Part shown: positions 37,088 to 46,755 of the stretch, in pieces
How the letters are laid out: each line of letters begins with the position of its first letter
How positions within the stretch are numbered: the first letter of the stretch is position 1
Assembly: GCA_963702925.1 (NCBI GenBank)
Contig: OY969771.1
Location: 1 to 64,000 of the forward strand
Reading direction: 5' to 3'
Length of the DNA: 64,000 nucleotides
Origin: CAIKMD01 sp963702925
GTDB taxonomy: Bacteria; Pseudomonadota; Alphaproteobacteria; ATCC43930; CGMCC-115725
The notes under the pieces: model-generated
What the model saw: only the letters and a program-made list of their open reading frames with translations
Told to the model about the DNA's origin: nothing
Database searches by the model: none
Made by a program: the position numbers and the translations under genes

Positions 37088-37729
37088 GTGACAGCAAGGC
37101 TTTTCCCGGCAACCGCGATGCCAAACTCGGATTGGTGGCAAAGCCTCTGGCCTGAGCCGGAAGCGGTGCTCGGCTCCCTCGGCATCGAGCCGGGGATGGA
37201 TATCATCGACCTCTGCTGCGGGGACGGTCTGTTTACTGTCCCGCTCGCTCGAATGGCGCATCACGTCATTGCGATTGACCTCAATCCCGAGATTCTCGCT
37301 CGCGCGAAAGAACAGCTCGCTGCCATCCACGCATCCAACTGCGATGTGGTCCTTGGCGACGCCTACGAGGTCGGCGCGTTTGCGCGAAGCCCGGTCGATT
37401 TCGTGTTGATGGCGAATACCTTCCACGGCGTTCCGGACAAGCCGCGCTTGGCCCACGCCGTTGGTTCCGTTCTGAAGCCGGGTGGCCGGTTCGCGGTGAT
37501 CAACTGGCATCGGCGTCCCCGCGAGGAAACGGTCGTTCTCGGACAGCCGCGAGGTCCCAAGACCGATATGAGAATGGAGCCCGAGGAAGTTGCCGCCGTA
37601 GTCGTATCATCCGGGCTGAACCTCGTCCGCGTCGTTGAGCTTCCGCCCTATCACTACGCGGCGATCCTCGAGAAGCCTACGCCCCAGACCCTCGCTCGGG
37701 AGGACAGCAAACTTAACACGGGAGCCTAG
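37088..37729 (+). CDS. Class I SAM-dependent methyltransferase
   Basis: A 213-residue methyltransferase with SAM motif I IIDLCCGDGLFTVPLA (about residue 38) and motif II AIDLNPEILARAK. The start is a GTG at 37088; an ATG at 37118 is also possible. It shares an FNR/FixK box with the divergent DsrE-family gene, so the two may respond together to oxygen. It is not similar to the methyltransferase at 15.3 kb beyond the fold. The target is unknown. Confidence 0.8.
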   Translation: MTARLFPATAMPNSDWWQSLWPEPEAVLGSLGIEPGMDIIDLCCGDGLFTVPLARMAHHVIAIDLNPEILARAKEQLAAIHASNCDVVLGDAYEVGAFARSPVDFVLMANTFHGVPDKPRLAHAVGSVLKPGGRFAVINWHRRPREETVVLGQPRGPKTDMRMEPEEVAAVVVSSGLNLVRVVELPPYHYAAILEKPTPQTLAREDSKLNTGA

Positions 37730-37800
37730 CCGTGGTGCGGAATTTGATTACGTGAAAACATGACCGGTGCGGCGCGACGAGATCATAAGGGGTCGCGCGC

Positions 37801-38010
37801 GACGCGCAAGCGGCAGGCGTCGCATGCGAGACGGTCCGTGTCGAGCATGAGCATCCCTACCAAGCGATCATCGAAACCGCGGAGTCGAAAGGTTGTGACC
37901 TTATCGTCATGGCCTCGCACGGTCGCCACGGCACCTCCGCACTCGTCCTAGGCAGCGAGACCGTCAAGGTACTCACGCATCCCAAGATCCGGGTACTAGT
38001 CCATCGATGA
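37801..38010 (+). pseudogene. C-terminal fragment of a universal stress protein
   Basis: About 69 codons read as the end of a UspA domain: CDLIVMASHGRHGTSALVLG then SETVKVLTHPKIRVLV, with the G-2x-G-9x-G-S ATP-binding pattern. No start codon or N-terminal half is present upstream, so the gene is truncated. It lies 71 bases after the methyltransferase gene. Confidence 0.75.
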
Positions 38011-38183
38011 GTCGCGTGGCGATTCGATCGGTTGCGTTCCCTGCGTCTAGGCGTCGAGCCATCGCCAATGAGTTGCGAGCCATTTCAGATCGCAGCGACC
38101 CTCCGACTGAAAGCTCCAGCAGCGGCTCCGATCTCACAGATGGATAAGTAGGCCGCCACTCGGACGATCCTGACGAAGAGGGA

Positions 38184-38336
38184 ATGTCCGAGACGGGTCA
38201 GGTCACGCCGTTCGGCAATCGTTCGGTGAACGGCAGCAACGGGTCGGAAGCTACCGACCAAGATTTGGTAGTGTGTGTCCGCTTCCCGGTAGGTCGCGAC
38301 CGGAAACAGACAGTCTGCTTTCGGCCAGATCGGTCT
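38184..38336. repeat. Dispersed repeat family 1, copy A
   Basis: A stretch of about 150 bases beginning ATGTCCGAGACGGGTCAGG that recurs at 53004-53145 (most positions identical) and, for about 65 bases, at 61623-61688. All copies lie in gene-poor DNA next to decayed genes. Confidence 0.75.
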
Positions 38337-38470
38337 TCAATGCGAAGACGCGCTATGACCGGGTCTGGCACGATTCGGACCTACCGCAATGTCGGCTATT
38401 CGGTCGCTATGGGTGATAAGCAGACGTAGCGCTGATAGCGTGAAACCGACGCGATTGACCCGAACCGGAC

Positions 38471-38558
38471 CGGCGATCGCGTCGATCTCTTCTTGGGTCA
38501 AATCGCTCAGGGCGATGCAGTCTTCCGGGACCAGCACGAGATGCTCCAACGATGGCAC
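38471..38558 (-). pseudogene. Fragment of a small conserved protein
   Basis: A minus-strand frame from a GTG at 38558 reads LVLVPEDCIALSDLTQEEID and then runs into repeat-like sequence after DAIAG. The motif resembles a small conserved rhizobial protein. It seems truncated by the repeat-rich DNA beside it. Confidence 0.35.
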
Positions 38559-38635
38559 GATGTCATGGATCGAGCACCCAACGGTCCGGCGCAAGGGCAC
38601 CCGCATCCCGTCGTTGGATCGGCGCCGGCTTACAC

Positions 38636-39511
38636 TCAATGCGACAGCAGGAGGGGCAACAGGCTCACACCCACGACGTCGCGGGTGGCGCCGCCGAACC
38701 AATATTCGCCCCACGGCATATGCCCGTAGCCGCCCATAACCAAGAGGTCTGCACCGTGCTCACGCGCAGCCCCCAGGAGTTGCTGCCCTGGCCTGACTCC
38801 GCCAATGGTCGACACCTGGCGGTGCTTTGCAGCGATCCCATGCCAGCCTAGATACTCAATCGCGGAGGCCGCGCTTTCTTGGTGCCTGTCACCAACCGTG
38901 ATAATGACATTGCTGTGTGCTACCGAAAAGAAAGGCATTGCCGCTACGAGCGCACGGACGGCTTCCGGTGACCCATTCCACCCGACGGCGATGGCATCGC
39001 CAACCTCGTCCGGCGCGTTTACCGGCGCGAGCAATACTGGGCGCCCGGAATGAATGAGGGTCTGCTCGACCGCGTCGGTATGCGGCTGATCAATCACGCG
39101 CTCCGAGCGGCCAAGAACGACGAGATCGAAAAACCGCGCGTGGCGCGTCACTAAAGCGGGGCCATAACCGGTCTCCTCGCGCCACGCTGCCGAGGCCATA
39201 TTCTTCGGTGGCAATGCGCGGGACGATGCTGACGTCAACTCGATCGAATGACGGGCGATGGCTGACTCGAACGCCATCTTGGTCTTACTGGCGAGCACTG
39301 CGGTATCGCTCAGGAACTTCTTGACGAACTCTGCCCCCATCGATAGGCCGAAGCCACCATCGGCATAGGTATAAAGATCTTGTGGGTCTGCCTTGGCGTG
39401 AAAACCCTCGAGGTGGGCGTCAAAGCGCCGGGCAAATCGACAGGCAAGCTCGATCGCGCCATTTGTCGCCGTGCCGCCGCTCACTGCCACCAGGATGGTC
39501 TTAATGCTCAT
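38636..39511 (-). CDS. Universal stress protein, two-domain length
   Basis: A 291-residue UspA-family protein with tandem α/β domains. The first starts MSIKTILVAVSGG; the second ends with VMGGYGHMPWGEYWFGGATR, a variant of the nucleotide-binding loop. GGAGGG lies just before the ATG at 39511. Such proteins are induced by stress and oxygen limitation. A near-consensus FNR/FixK site lies 175 bases upstream. Confidence 0.87.
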   Translation of the reverse strand: MSIKTILVAVSGGTATNGAIELACRFARRFDAHLEGFHAKADPQDLYTYADGGFGLSMGAEFVKKFLSDTAVLASKTKMAFESAIARHSIELTSASSRALPPKNMASAAWREETGYGPALVTRHARFFDLVVLGRSERVIDQPHTDAVEQTLIHSGRPVLLAPVNAPDEVGDAIAVGWNGSPEAVRALVAAMPFFSVAHSNVIITVGDRHQESAASAIEYLGWHGIAAKHRQVSTIGGVRPGQQLLGAAREHGADLLVMGGYGHMPWGEYWFGGATRDVVGVSLLPLLLSH

Positions 39512-39685
39512 CACGTCCCTCCGAACTCGATATCAATCTCCACCGTCGGCGGAACTGCCCAACTCAAGCCCGCAATTCGTTGGGCCGTTCGCGTCATTGA
39601 GCAACCCGGCCGAAATCCTTCCGAACGGCCGAACTCACCAGACACTGTTCACAAACAAATTAAGCCCTCTGCCTTTGCGCCTACC

Positions 39686-39699
39686 TTGACGCAAATCAA
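39686..39699. promoter_or_regulatory. FNR/FixK-type box upstream of usp
   Basis: TTGACGCAAATCAA has one mismatch to TTGAT-N4-ATCAA. It lies 175 bases before the universal stress protein start. Confidence 0.4.
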
Positions 39700-40084
39700 T
39701 TGGGTCGCGGCGAGCTAAAAGCCGCCAACTCGTTCGGCCACTTGCACAGGCAGCCGGTCCGGTCGCGCTTCGGCTCGATGGTTTCGGCCTTGCCGACAAG
39801 GCGGTCTGAGGACCCTGAGCGCCTCAAGGTCGGCGCAGACGTACGCGAGAATCTGTGGCCAGAGTCATGGGACACGGAGCCCTGGAACGCGCACGTAAGG
39901 GTCCGCTTGGAGAACTACCTACATGAACAACTTTGCGCGGGACGGATGCGGATTGGCAAAGCGTCGACGATGGCACCGTTGCGATCAAGACAGCGAAAAT
40001 AGCCGATTTCGAATTCGACCATCGTCACTGGGCCGATCTGCGCGCATGAGAACCACAATCTATTTATCGGGAAACGGAAAGACC

Positions 40085-40098
40085 TTGAGCCAGATCAA
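40085..40098. promoter_or_regulatory. FNR/FixK-type box upstream of groEL
   Basis: TTGAGCCAGATCAA has one mismatch to the consensus. It lies 114 bases before the groEL start codon. Confidence 0.35.
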
Positions 40099-40211
40099 GA
40101 CTATGGGGGCTGCACCGGCTTAAGTCATGTTTCGTCGCGGGGTGTCTCGGCCAATTTGTAAGGCGTTAAAGCTGCCTGCGACCTCGGAGGCTCAGCGAAA
40201 GACCGTCGAAC

Positions 40212-41810
40212 ATGCCGTTTAAGCAAGTCCTCTTCCGCTCTGCCGCGCGTGACAAGATCCTTCGCGGCGCCACCCAGCTCGCCGATGCGGTGCGGGTGAC
40301 ATTAGGGCCACGCTCCAAATCCGTGCTCATTCAAAGGTCGTGGGGCGCGCCAATTGTCTGCAATGACGGTGTCACCATCGCCAAAGAATTTGAGATCAAG
40401 GATCCGGAGGAGAATCTCGGCGCGCAGATGCTGCGGCAGGCGGCAGAGAGAACCGGTGATACTGTAGGCGACGGGACAAGCACCTCGACGATACTGGCCC
40501 ATGCCATCTTCGCAGACGGCGTTCGCAACGTCGTCGCCGGTGCCAGCGCGATCGATTTGAAGCGCGGCTTGGACCGCGCCACGAAGGCCGCGGTCGAAGC
40601 CCTGAGAAAAATGTCTCGTCCTGTCAGCACCGGAAAAGAGAAGGCTCAGGTGGGAACAATCTCAGCACATAACGATCCGGTGATTGGAAAACTTGTTGCC
40701 GATGCGATGGAGAAGGTAGGTAATGAGGGTGTGATCACGGTCGAGGAGTCGAAAACCACAGAGACTGTTCTCGATGTTGTCGAGGGGATGCAATTCGATC
40801 GTGGCTTTCTGTCGCCGTATTTCATTACGAATCCTGAAAAGATGGAGGTGGTACTCGAAGACGCCTACATCCTCATCTCGAACCGTAAGATCGGCATTCT
40901 GAAAGACTTGATTCAGCTTCTCGATCAATTGGCGAAATCCGGCCGCCCGCTTCTCGTCGTCGCCGAAGACGTCGAGGGCGAAGCCTTGGCGACACTGATC
41001 GTCAATCAACTGCGTGGAGCTTTGAAGAGTTGTGCAGTCAAGGCTCCGGGCTTCGGTGACCGCCGAAACGCGATGCTTCAAGACCTGGCCGTGCTATCAG
41101 GCGGCATGGTCGTCTCGGAAGAGCTGGGCTTGAAGCTCGAGACAATGACCCTCAAGGAACTTGGTCAGGCCAAGCGCGTGGTCGTCGATAAGGACAATAC
41201 GACGATCATCGGAGGCGCTGGACATCGCGCCGATATCGAAGGACGCGTCAAACAGCTGCGGCTTGAGATTGAGAAGACGACGAGCGACTATGATCGCGAG
41301 AAGCTCCAAGAGCGGCTCGCCAAGCTGGCGGGCGGTGTCGCCGTGATACGCGTCGGTGCCCCGGCCGAGGCCGAGATGAAATCGAAGAAGGAAGCGCTCG
41401 ATGACGCGATCAGCGCCACGAAGGCTGCCGTCGCCGAAGGCATCGTTCCCGGCGGCGGCCTCGCGTTGCTGCGATGTATTGCAGTGGTCGCCCAGGAGGA
41501 GGCAAAAAGCGAGGGCGACGAGAAGACCGGCATTCAGATTCTGAAGCGCGCGCTCGAGACTCCAACGCGTCAGATCGCTGAAAATTCGGCGGTCGATGGC
41601 GGCGTGGTCGTTGCGCGTATGATAAGCGGTGAAGGCAATCTGGGCTTTGATGCCGCGCGAAAGGAATATGTCGATTTGGTGGAGGCCGGAATCATCGATC
41701 CGACCAAGGTTGTGCGCGTTGCCCTCGAAAATGCCGTATCGGTTGCCGGCGTGCTTCTCCTAACCGAAGCGACGATGACCGAGATTCCAGAAGTCCAGAA
41801 AGAGCGTTAG
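40212..41810 (+). CDS. groEL: Chaperonin GroEL, orphan paralogue
   Basis: A 532-residue chaperonin. VTLGPRSKSVLI, the ATP loop NDGVTIAKEFEI, GDGTSTSTILA and the equatorial GIVPGGGLALL are all present. It lacks the GGM-rich tail of housekeeping GroEL, ending TEIPEVQKER, and no groES gene is next to it. It is therefore probably a stress-specific or divergent paralogue relying on GroES from elsewhere. Hsp20 and Lon follow on the same strand, forming a protein quality-control group. Confidence 0.93.
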   Translation: MPFKQVLFRSAARDKILRGATQLADAVRVTLGPRSKSVLIQRSWGAPIVCNDGVTIAKEFEIKDPEENLGAQMLRQAAERTGDTVGDGTSTSTILAHAIFADGVRNVVAGASAIDLKRGLDRATKAAVEALRKMSRPVSTGKEKAQVGTISAHNDPVIGKLVADAMEKVGNEGVITVEESKTTETVLDVVEGMQFDRGFLSPYFITNPEKMEVVLEDAYILISNRKIGILKDLIQLLDQLAKSGRPLLVVAEDVEGEALATLIVNQLRGALKSCAVKAPGFGDRRNAMLQDLAVLSGGMVVSEELGLKLETMTLKELGQAKRVVVDKDNTTIIGGAGHRADIEGRVKQLRLEIEKTTSDYDREKLQERLAKLAGGVAVIRVGAPAEAEMKSKKEALDDAISATKAAVAEGIVPGGGLALLRCIAVVAQEEAKSEGDEKTGIQILKRALETPTRQIAENSAVDGGVVVARMISGEGNLGFDAARKEYVDLVEAGIIDPTKVVRVALENAVSVAGVLLLTEATMTEIPEVQKER

Positions 41811-42021
41811 CGAGCGGGTTTAGAGGCACGGTTAGTCTTAACTTTTTGCAGGAAGCGCTACTGGCCGTACGCTGCGCCGAGCGCCGTAAGAAGTTCGTGG
41901 GCTCGACTTGAGGCGCTAAGACGCGATCGCTGTCCGATCGAGTTCCTAATTTCTGGTTATGGTAAATTGGCGATGTGGTGCCCATTTTTCCCTAAGGTGC
42001 AGAGGCGAGTTCGACAAAGTC

Positions 42022-42426
42022 ATGCCACCACGCGAACCTTCGAACTGGATGTGGGCGGAAGCGGTGCGGATGCTCGACCGTGCCGAGAGTCTCCAACGGC
42101 GCTTTTTCGAGCCGGGCCGCAGCATGCGCCAGCTATGCTGGGAACCGCCCGTGGACATTTTCGAGACTGCGAGCGACCTTTTCATCGAGATTGCACTCCC
42201 CGGTGTCGATCCGCAACAGATCGAGGCCACGTTCGGCGAAACCGATTTGGTCGTCATTGGCAAACGCGACCTTCCCTTGGCCTCCGAGCCTGCGGTCATT
42301 CGCCGCCTTGAGATCCCTTACGGCCGGTTCGAGCGGCGCATCGCCTTGCCGCCCGGTCAATACGAGCTTGTACGGCGTGAGGTCGTCGCAGGCTGCCTTC
42401 TGCTGTCCCTTCGTAAACTCGCCTGA
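42022..42426 (+). CDS. Hsp20/α-crystallin small heat-shock protein
   Basis: A protein of about 134 residues with the α-crystallin domain: VDIFETASDLFIEIALPGVD, then RLEIPYGRFERRIALPPGQY. It is an ATP-independent holdase. The start is uncertain: the ATG at 42022 fits the family, and 41959 is a longer option with no ribosome site. It ends 16 bases before lon, so the pair is probably co-transcribed and passes unfolded proteins to the protease. Confidence 0.85.
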   Translation: MPPREPSNWMWAEAVRMLDRAESLQRRFFEPGRSMRQLCWEPPVDIFETASDLFIEIALPGVDPQQIEATFGETDLVVIGKRDLPLASEPAVIRRLEIPYGRFERRIALPPGQYELVRREVVAGCLLLSLRKLA

Positions 42427-42442
42427 TAACGCAGGGACCAGC

Positions 42443-44881
42443 ATGACAGACCTCGTATCAGAATTGCGTAAAAAGACTGGAACCGACGAATCCGGCTCGC
42501 TCGAGCGGCCGGAAGAACCCGCCGGCAGTGGCGGCGAGGTACCGAAGCTGCCGGCCGACGCCATCCCGATCCTGGCGGTTCGCAACACTGTATTGTTCCC
42601 GACCGTCGTCATGCCGCTCACTGCCGGCCGCCGGCGCTCGATCGCGGCAATTCAATATGCGGTCCGTAACCAGACGTCGGTCGGCGTGCTGCTGCAGCGC
42701 GATGCCGAGCAGGCCGATCCGGGCCCTTCGGATTTTCACTCGATCGGGACGGTTGGGCAGGTCCTGCGATACATCACAGGGCGAGAGGGCGGGCATCAGA
42801 TCATCTGCCGTGGCGACCAGCGTTTCCGTATCGTTGATTTCCTCGAAGGCTACCCCTTCGTCGCCGCGCGTATCGAGCGCATCACTGAGCCTGAGCCACG
42901 AGGACCCGAGATCGAAGCACGCCAACGTCAACTCAAGGAACGAGCGATCGAAGCTTTGCGCCTCTTGCCAAACGTACCCGAAGAGCTGCCCGAATCGGTG
43001 CAGACGATCGAATCGCCTTCCGCGCTGGCCGATCTCGTGGCGAGCTTCCTCGACTTCAAAGTCGAGGAAAAGCAGCAGATTCTTGAAACCATCGATCTCA
43101 CCGCCCGCCTGGACAAAGTGCTTTGGTTCCTCGCCTATCAGCTCGAAGTGTTGCGGCTGTCGCACGATATCAGCGAGCGGACGCGACAGACGATCGAAGG
43201 CCGCCAACGCGAGCACCTGCTCCGTGAGCAGCTCAAGACCATCCAGAAGGAACTCGGTGAGGGCGAAGGCGAAGGGGACGCCGCGGTCGCGCAGCTCAAC
43301 GAGGCGATCGTTAAGGCAAAGATGCCAGAGGAGGTGGAGAAGCAAGCCCGCAAGGAACTCGCTCGGCTAAAGCGCCTGCCGGACGGCGCGGGTGAGTCAT
43401 CGATGCTCAGGACGTATCTCGAATGGTTGACCGAGCTACCCTGGAACGTCGAGGGTGGCAAGATCATCGACATCGCCGAGGCGCGTAAGATCCTCGAGGA
43501 GGATCACTTCGGGCTCGAGAAGATCAAGCGCCGCATCCTCGAATACCTCGCGGTCCGCAAGCTGAATCCGACCGGCAAGGCGCCGATCCTCTGCTTCGTC
43601 GGACCGCCGGGTGTCGGCAAGACCTCGCTGGGTCAGAGCATTGCGAAGGCGATGGGCCGGAAATTTGTACGCGTCAGCCTCGGCGGAGTTCATGACGAGG
43701 CAGAGATCCGAGGCCATCGTCGCACTTACATCGGTGCGCTGCCGGGAAATATCATCCAGGCGATTCGCAAAGTCGGCATGCGCGATTGCGTCATGATGCT
43801 CGACGAGATCGACAAGCTTGGCCGCGGCATCCAGGGCGATCCATCATCGGCGCTGCTTGAAGTGCTGGACCCGGCGCAGAACTCGACATTCCGCGACAAT
43901 TATCTCGGCGTGCCTTTCGATCTGAGCAATGTTGTGTTCATCGCCACCGCCAACATGTTGGACACGGTGCCCGGCCCGCTTCTTGACCGCATGGAGGTGA
44001 TTCAGATCTCCGGCTACACGATCGCGGAGAAGATGCAGATCGCAAAGCGCTACCTCGTTCCGCGCCAGATCGAAGTGAACGGTCTGACTGCGGCGCAGTG
44101 CGAAATCAACGAGGAGGCGCTGCGTAGCATCATCCGCGACTACACGCGCGAGGCCGGCGTCCGTAATCTCGAGCGCGAGATCGGGGCTGTCTTGCGTCAC
44201 GCGGCGGTCCTTATCGCGGAGAACGGTGCTGCGGCAGTGCGCATCACGCCGGCCGAAATCATTGAGATTCTCGGGCCGCACCGCTTCGAGGCCGAGCAAG
44301 CGCAACGAACCAGCGTGGCGGGCGTCGCGACGGGCCTCGCCTGGACGCCGGTCGGCGGCGACATCCTCTTTATCGAGGCGACGCGCATTCCGGGCAACGG
44401 TAAGCTTATCCTCACTGGCCAGCTGGGTGACGTGATGAAGGAGAGCGCTCAGGCCGCGATGAGCTTGGTGAAGTCCAAACATCTCGCACTCGGCATCGAT
44501 GCCATGGTTTTCGACTCGAGCGATATCCATCTTCATATCCCGGCCGGCGCGATCCCGAAGGATGGTCCGAGTGCGGGGGTCGCGATGTTCACCGCCCTCG
44601 TTTCGCTACTCACCGATCGACCGGTGCGCAGCGACGTCGCGATGACGGGCGAAATCAGTTTGCGCGGGCTGGTCTTGCCGGTCGGGGGCATCAAGGAAAA
44701 GGTACTTGCGGCGATGCTGGCTGGGATCAAAAGGGTCCTCTTGCCGGCGCGTAACCGAAGGGATTGGAACGACATCCCGGAGGAAGCGCGCCAGAGCCTG
44801 GTATTCGTCTGGCTTGAAACGGTCGACGAGGCGCTCAATGTGGCGCTCGCGCCGGCGACCCACGTGGCCGGCGCAGCCTGA
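42443..44881 (+). CDS. lon: ATP-dependent protease Lon
   Basis: An 812-residue LonA protease. An N-terminal substrate-recognition domain (PILAVRNTVLFPTVVMPL, residues about 34-51) is followed by a coiled coil, an AAA+ domain with Walker A GPPGVGKTS near residue 387, and a C-terminal S16 protease domain. The catalytic dyad is Ser710 in KDGPSAG and Lys753 in GGIKEK. The open frame extends upstream through hsp20 in another frame, but the family begins at the ATG at 42443. Given its setting it may be a second, stress-specific Lon. Confidence 0.95.
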   Translation: MTDLVSELRKKTGTDESGSLERPEEPAGSGGEVPKLPADAIPILAVRNTVLFPTVVMPLTAGRRRSIAAIQYAVRNQTSVGVLLQRDAEQADPGPSDFHSIGTVGQVLRYITGREGGHQIICRGDQRFRIVDFLEGYPFVAARIERITEPEPRGPEIEARQRQLKERAIEALRLLPNVPEELPESVQTIESPSALADLVASFLDFKVEEKQQILETIDLTARLDKVLWFLAYQLEVLRLSHDISERTRQTIEGRQREHLLREQLKTIQKELGEGEGEGDAAVAQLNEAIVKAKMPEEVEKQARKELARLKRLPDGAGESSMLRTYLEWLTELPWNVEGGKIIDIAEARKILEEDHFGLEKIKRRILEYLAVRKLNPTGKAPILCFVGPPGVGKTSLGQSIAKAMGRKFVRVSLGGVHDEAEIRGHRRTYIGALPGNIIQAIRKVGMRDCVMMLDEIDKLGRGIQGDPSSALLEVLDPAQNSTFRDNYLGVPFDLSNVVFIATANMLDTVPGPLLDRMEVIQISGYTIAEKMQIAKRYLVPRQIEVNGLTAAQCEINEEALRSIIRDYTREAGVRNLEREIGAVLRHAAVLIAENGAAAVRITPAEIIEILGPHRFEAEQAQRTSVAGVATGLAWTPVGGDILFIEATRIPGNGKLILTGQLGDVMKESAQAAMSLVKSKHLALGIDAMVFDSSDIHLHIPAGAIPKDGPSAGVAMFTALVSLLTDRPVRSDVAMTGEISLRGLVLPVGGIKEKVLAAMLAGIKRVLLPARNRRDWNDIPEEARQSLVFVWLETVDEALNVALAPATHVAGAA

Positions 44882-44942
44882 GGTTCGAGCCCAGGGCTCA
44901 GTGTCGGCGACCAAATTCTCATGACAATGCCGACCGGATAGG

Positions 44943-45524
44943 TCAGGGCCTTTCCGGCGGTAGATGATGTTTTCCGATCGGAATGACCGCGAACGCCTGA
45001 GGCCCCTTCTCGCCTTCGCCCGGGTGCACGGCGAAACGCACCTCCTCTCCCACAACGAGTTTGTCGAAGCCCTCGTCTGCGACCGCATTGCGATGGAAGT
45101 AGACTTCCGTACCATCGCCGGCGTCGATGAAGCCATAATCCTTCTCGGCAAAGAGATTGGCGATCCTGCCGTGGCCGGGGACCTCATGAGCCTTGATGTC
45201 TCCGCGCTGGCGACGAATATGGTCCTCGAGTTGTCGGCGCACCGCATCGAAGCAATCGCGTACCGCAACATAAATGTCCTCATGAGCGTGGTGCTCGGAC
45301 GGATCGCGCTTCACCACGATCTCCTCGCCCGGAACCTTTAGATCGACGCGAATGTGATAAAGGCGGCCCCCTCGGTGGTGCCGGCTGGGTTCCTCGATCA
45401 CAACACGACAGCTCGTGATGCGATTGTAGAACTGCTCGAGCTCCTCGACGCGCTCGCGGATCTTCGCCTCCACAGTTGGAGAATTGTCGAGATTGCGGAA
45501 CGTAATCTGAAGTGGCGTCTGCAT
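44943..45524 (-). CDS. Ribosome hibernation factor (HPF/RaiA) fused to a cold-shock domain
   Basis: A 193-residue fusion. Residues about 3-95 form an HPF/RaiA (S30AE) domain with TPLQITFRNLDNSP and DIYVAVRDCFDAVRRQLEDH, which binds the 30S decoding region and idles ribosomes. Residues about 120-185 form a cold-shock-like OB fold with RNA-binding motifs DYGFID and EVYFHRNAV. AGGAG lies 9 bases before the ATG at 45524. The HPF dimerisation tail is replaced by the cold-shock domain, so it may bind RNA while silencing ribosomes. It fits the dormancy theme of its neighbours. Confidence 0.88.
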   Translation of the reverse strand: MQTPLQITFRNLDNSPTVEAKIRERVEELEQFYNRITSCRVVIEEPSRHHRGGRLYHIRVDLKVPGEEIVVKRDPSEHHAHEDIYVAVRDCFDAVRRQLEDHIRRQRGDIKAHEVPGHGRIANLFAEKDYGFIDAGDGTEVYFHRNAVADEGFDKLVVGEEVRFAVHPGEGEKGPQAFAVIPIGKHHLPPERP

Positions 45525-46148
45525 GAGCGATCTCCTATTTGAGGCAGGCTGTACTCTCTGGACCGCTCGTGCCTTGATCCAGCGCAAATGTCGCAACGCT
45601 CATGATCTAGAGCCCCCTGCGAGATGGCGTTCCAGTGACTCGCTCTCGCGCTCTGCGTTGAATCCCGTACCTCCCGCCATTCGGAAAGCCGCTGCCTGTC
45701 GATGCCGAGTTCGTCCAGAGTGGCCGCTTTTACGATGTCCGAAGTCCGGAGATCGCCATGTCGTTGAACCTGGCCGCTCTATTGCCCGTCATCGATAGCA
45801 TCGGCCATGCGCATTTCGGCGCGGGTGATTATGCGGCGATAGCCTTTCGTGGCCGCTGCGCCAGCAATCGACGAAGCCGCGCGCGCGTCAGAACGGGGGT
45901 TCCAATCGCCATCGCTCGTCGTCGTCCTCGCCTTCGTCACGTTGCTGATCTTCGGGTCGCCCGATCATCGAGGATGTCTATGGCTGCGGGCCCCTCAATC
46001 TTGACCTATCTCAAGATGGGTGCCGTGTCCTGGCACTATTAAATATCAATACAGATTAGAGCCCGGCTGAGGCGGTTCTACCCGGCGAAAAGGCCGCGCT
46101 TGATCGCAATCGCTGATCGCAGCGTTTTTGGCGGCAAAGAGGACAGCT
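45525..46148. other. Gap with weak FNR-like site
   Basis: About 620 bases with no recognised gene; open frames here look random. TTGACCTATCTCAA at 46000-46013 has two mismatches to the FNR/FixK consensus and lies 136 bases before the next gene. The first part holds the promoter of the divergent hibernation-factor gene. Confidence 0.4.
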
Positions 46149-46478
46149 ATGAGCCAGGATCGGGTTATGAATGTGTTTGTTCTGTTTACGGGTGGGGGCT
46201 CCTTGGTGATCCTGACCTCCTATCCCTCAGTCAAAGATCCGGCGCTGCTCAGGAAGCTGGCCGCCAAAGGGATCGAAAAATTTCTCGCCTATCAAATCCC
46301 GATAACACTCGCAAAGGAGCGATATGGCACGCACTTCGACATTGTGTCCGCGGATCTGTCCGAATTCGACGATCTGCGGGTGCTCGACTTTGACGGTACG
46401 CGCGCCTTTCGGCTGTTTCGCTTCCACGAGATGGGATCACCGATAGCGTACGAGCCGCAGCTAAGCGCCGCCCGATAG
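46149..46478 (+). CDS. Conserved hypothetical protein
   Basis: A 109-residue soluble protein starting MSQDRVMNVFVLFTGGGSLV, with GAGG 6 bases before the ATG. It has no enzymatic or membrane motif that I recognise and looks like a small α/β protein. Its end overlaps the tail of a possible minus-strand frame by 18 bases. Its place among stress genes and behind a weak FNR-like site suggests induction by oxygen limitation. Function unknown. Confidence 0.65.
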   Translation: MSQDRVMNVFVLFTGGGSLVILTSYPSVKDPALLRKLAAKGIEKFLAYQIPITLAKERYGTHFDIVSADLSEFDDLRVLDFDGTRAFRLFRFHEMGSPIAYEPQLSAAR

Positions 46479-46667
46479 ACGACGGATCAAATGATAGCCG
46501 ACCAGCAACACAATCGGGCCACCATTCGCAACGAGCATGCTGTAGAGAACGGCCGTTATTTGCCCAATTGGTACCACGACAATGTCACCAGCGGCCCGAG
46601 CTCGTTCTTGCTGGTAGTCAGCGATTTCGAATCCTTCGGCGAGGCGATGCCCAGATCGCGATCGCAA
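46461..46667 (-). CDS. Possible small membrane protein
   Basis: A frame of up to 68 residues whose C-terminal half (ITAVLYSMLVANGGPIVLLV, then GYHLIRRL) would form one transmembrane helix. The N-terminal part looks random, so the true start may be later, or the whole may be a fragment. No ribosome site was found. Confidence 0.3.
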   Translation of the reverse strand: MRSRSGHRLAEGFEIADYQQERARAAGDIVVVPIGQITAVLYSMLVANGGPIVLLVGYHLIRRLSGGA

Positions 46668-46755
46668 GCTCGCGGCGCGGCTCTTGCGCTATTGACCGCT
46701 AATGAGGCAGCTTCTGATCTAAGATTTTTAACCGACCTTGGGGAGAGCCGTCGCC

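Larger units (their letters stand above)
39512..40211. other. Regulatory gap between usp and groEL
   Basis: About 700 bases with no firm gene. Plus-strand frames near 39830-39940 (ADVRENLWPESWD, HVRVRLEN) recall a BON domain only weakly, and a short frame ending at 40048 reads DGTVAIKTAKIADFEFDHRH. They may be decayed pieces of one gene. Two FNR-like sites lie here. No CIRCE element was seen. Confidence 0.4.

Noticed and set aside
45758..46042. Possible 94-residue plus-strand protein
   Set aside because: The middle is Arg-rich and random-looking, with no recognisable motif.
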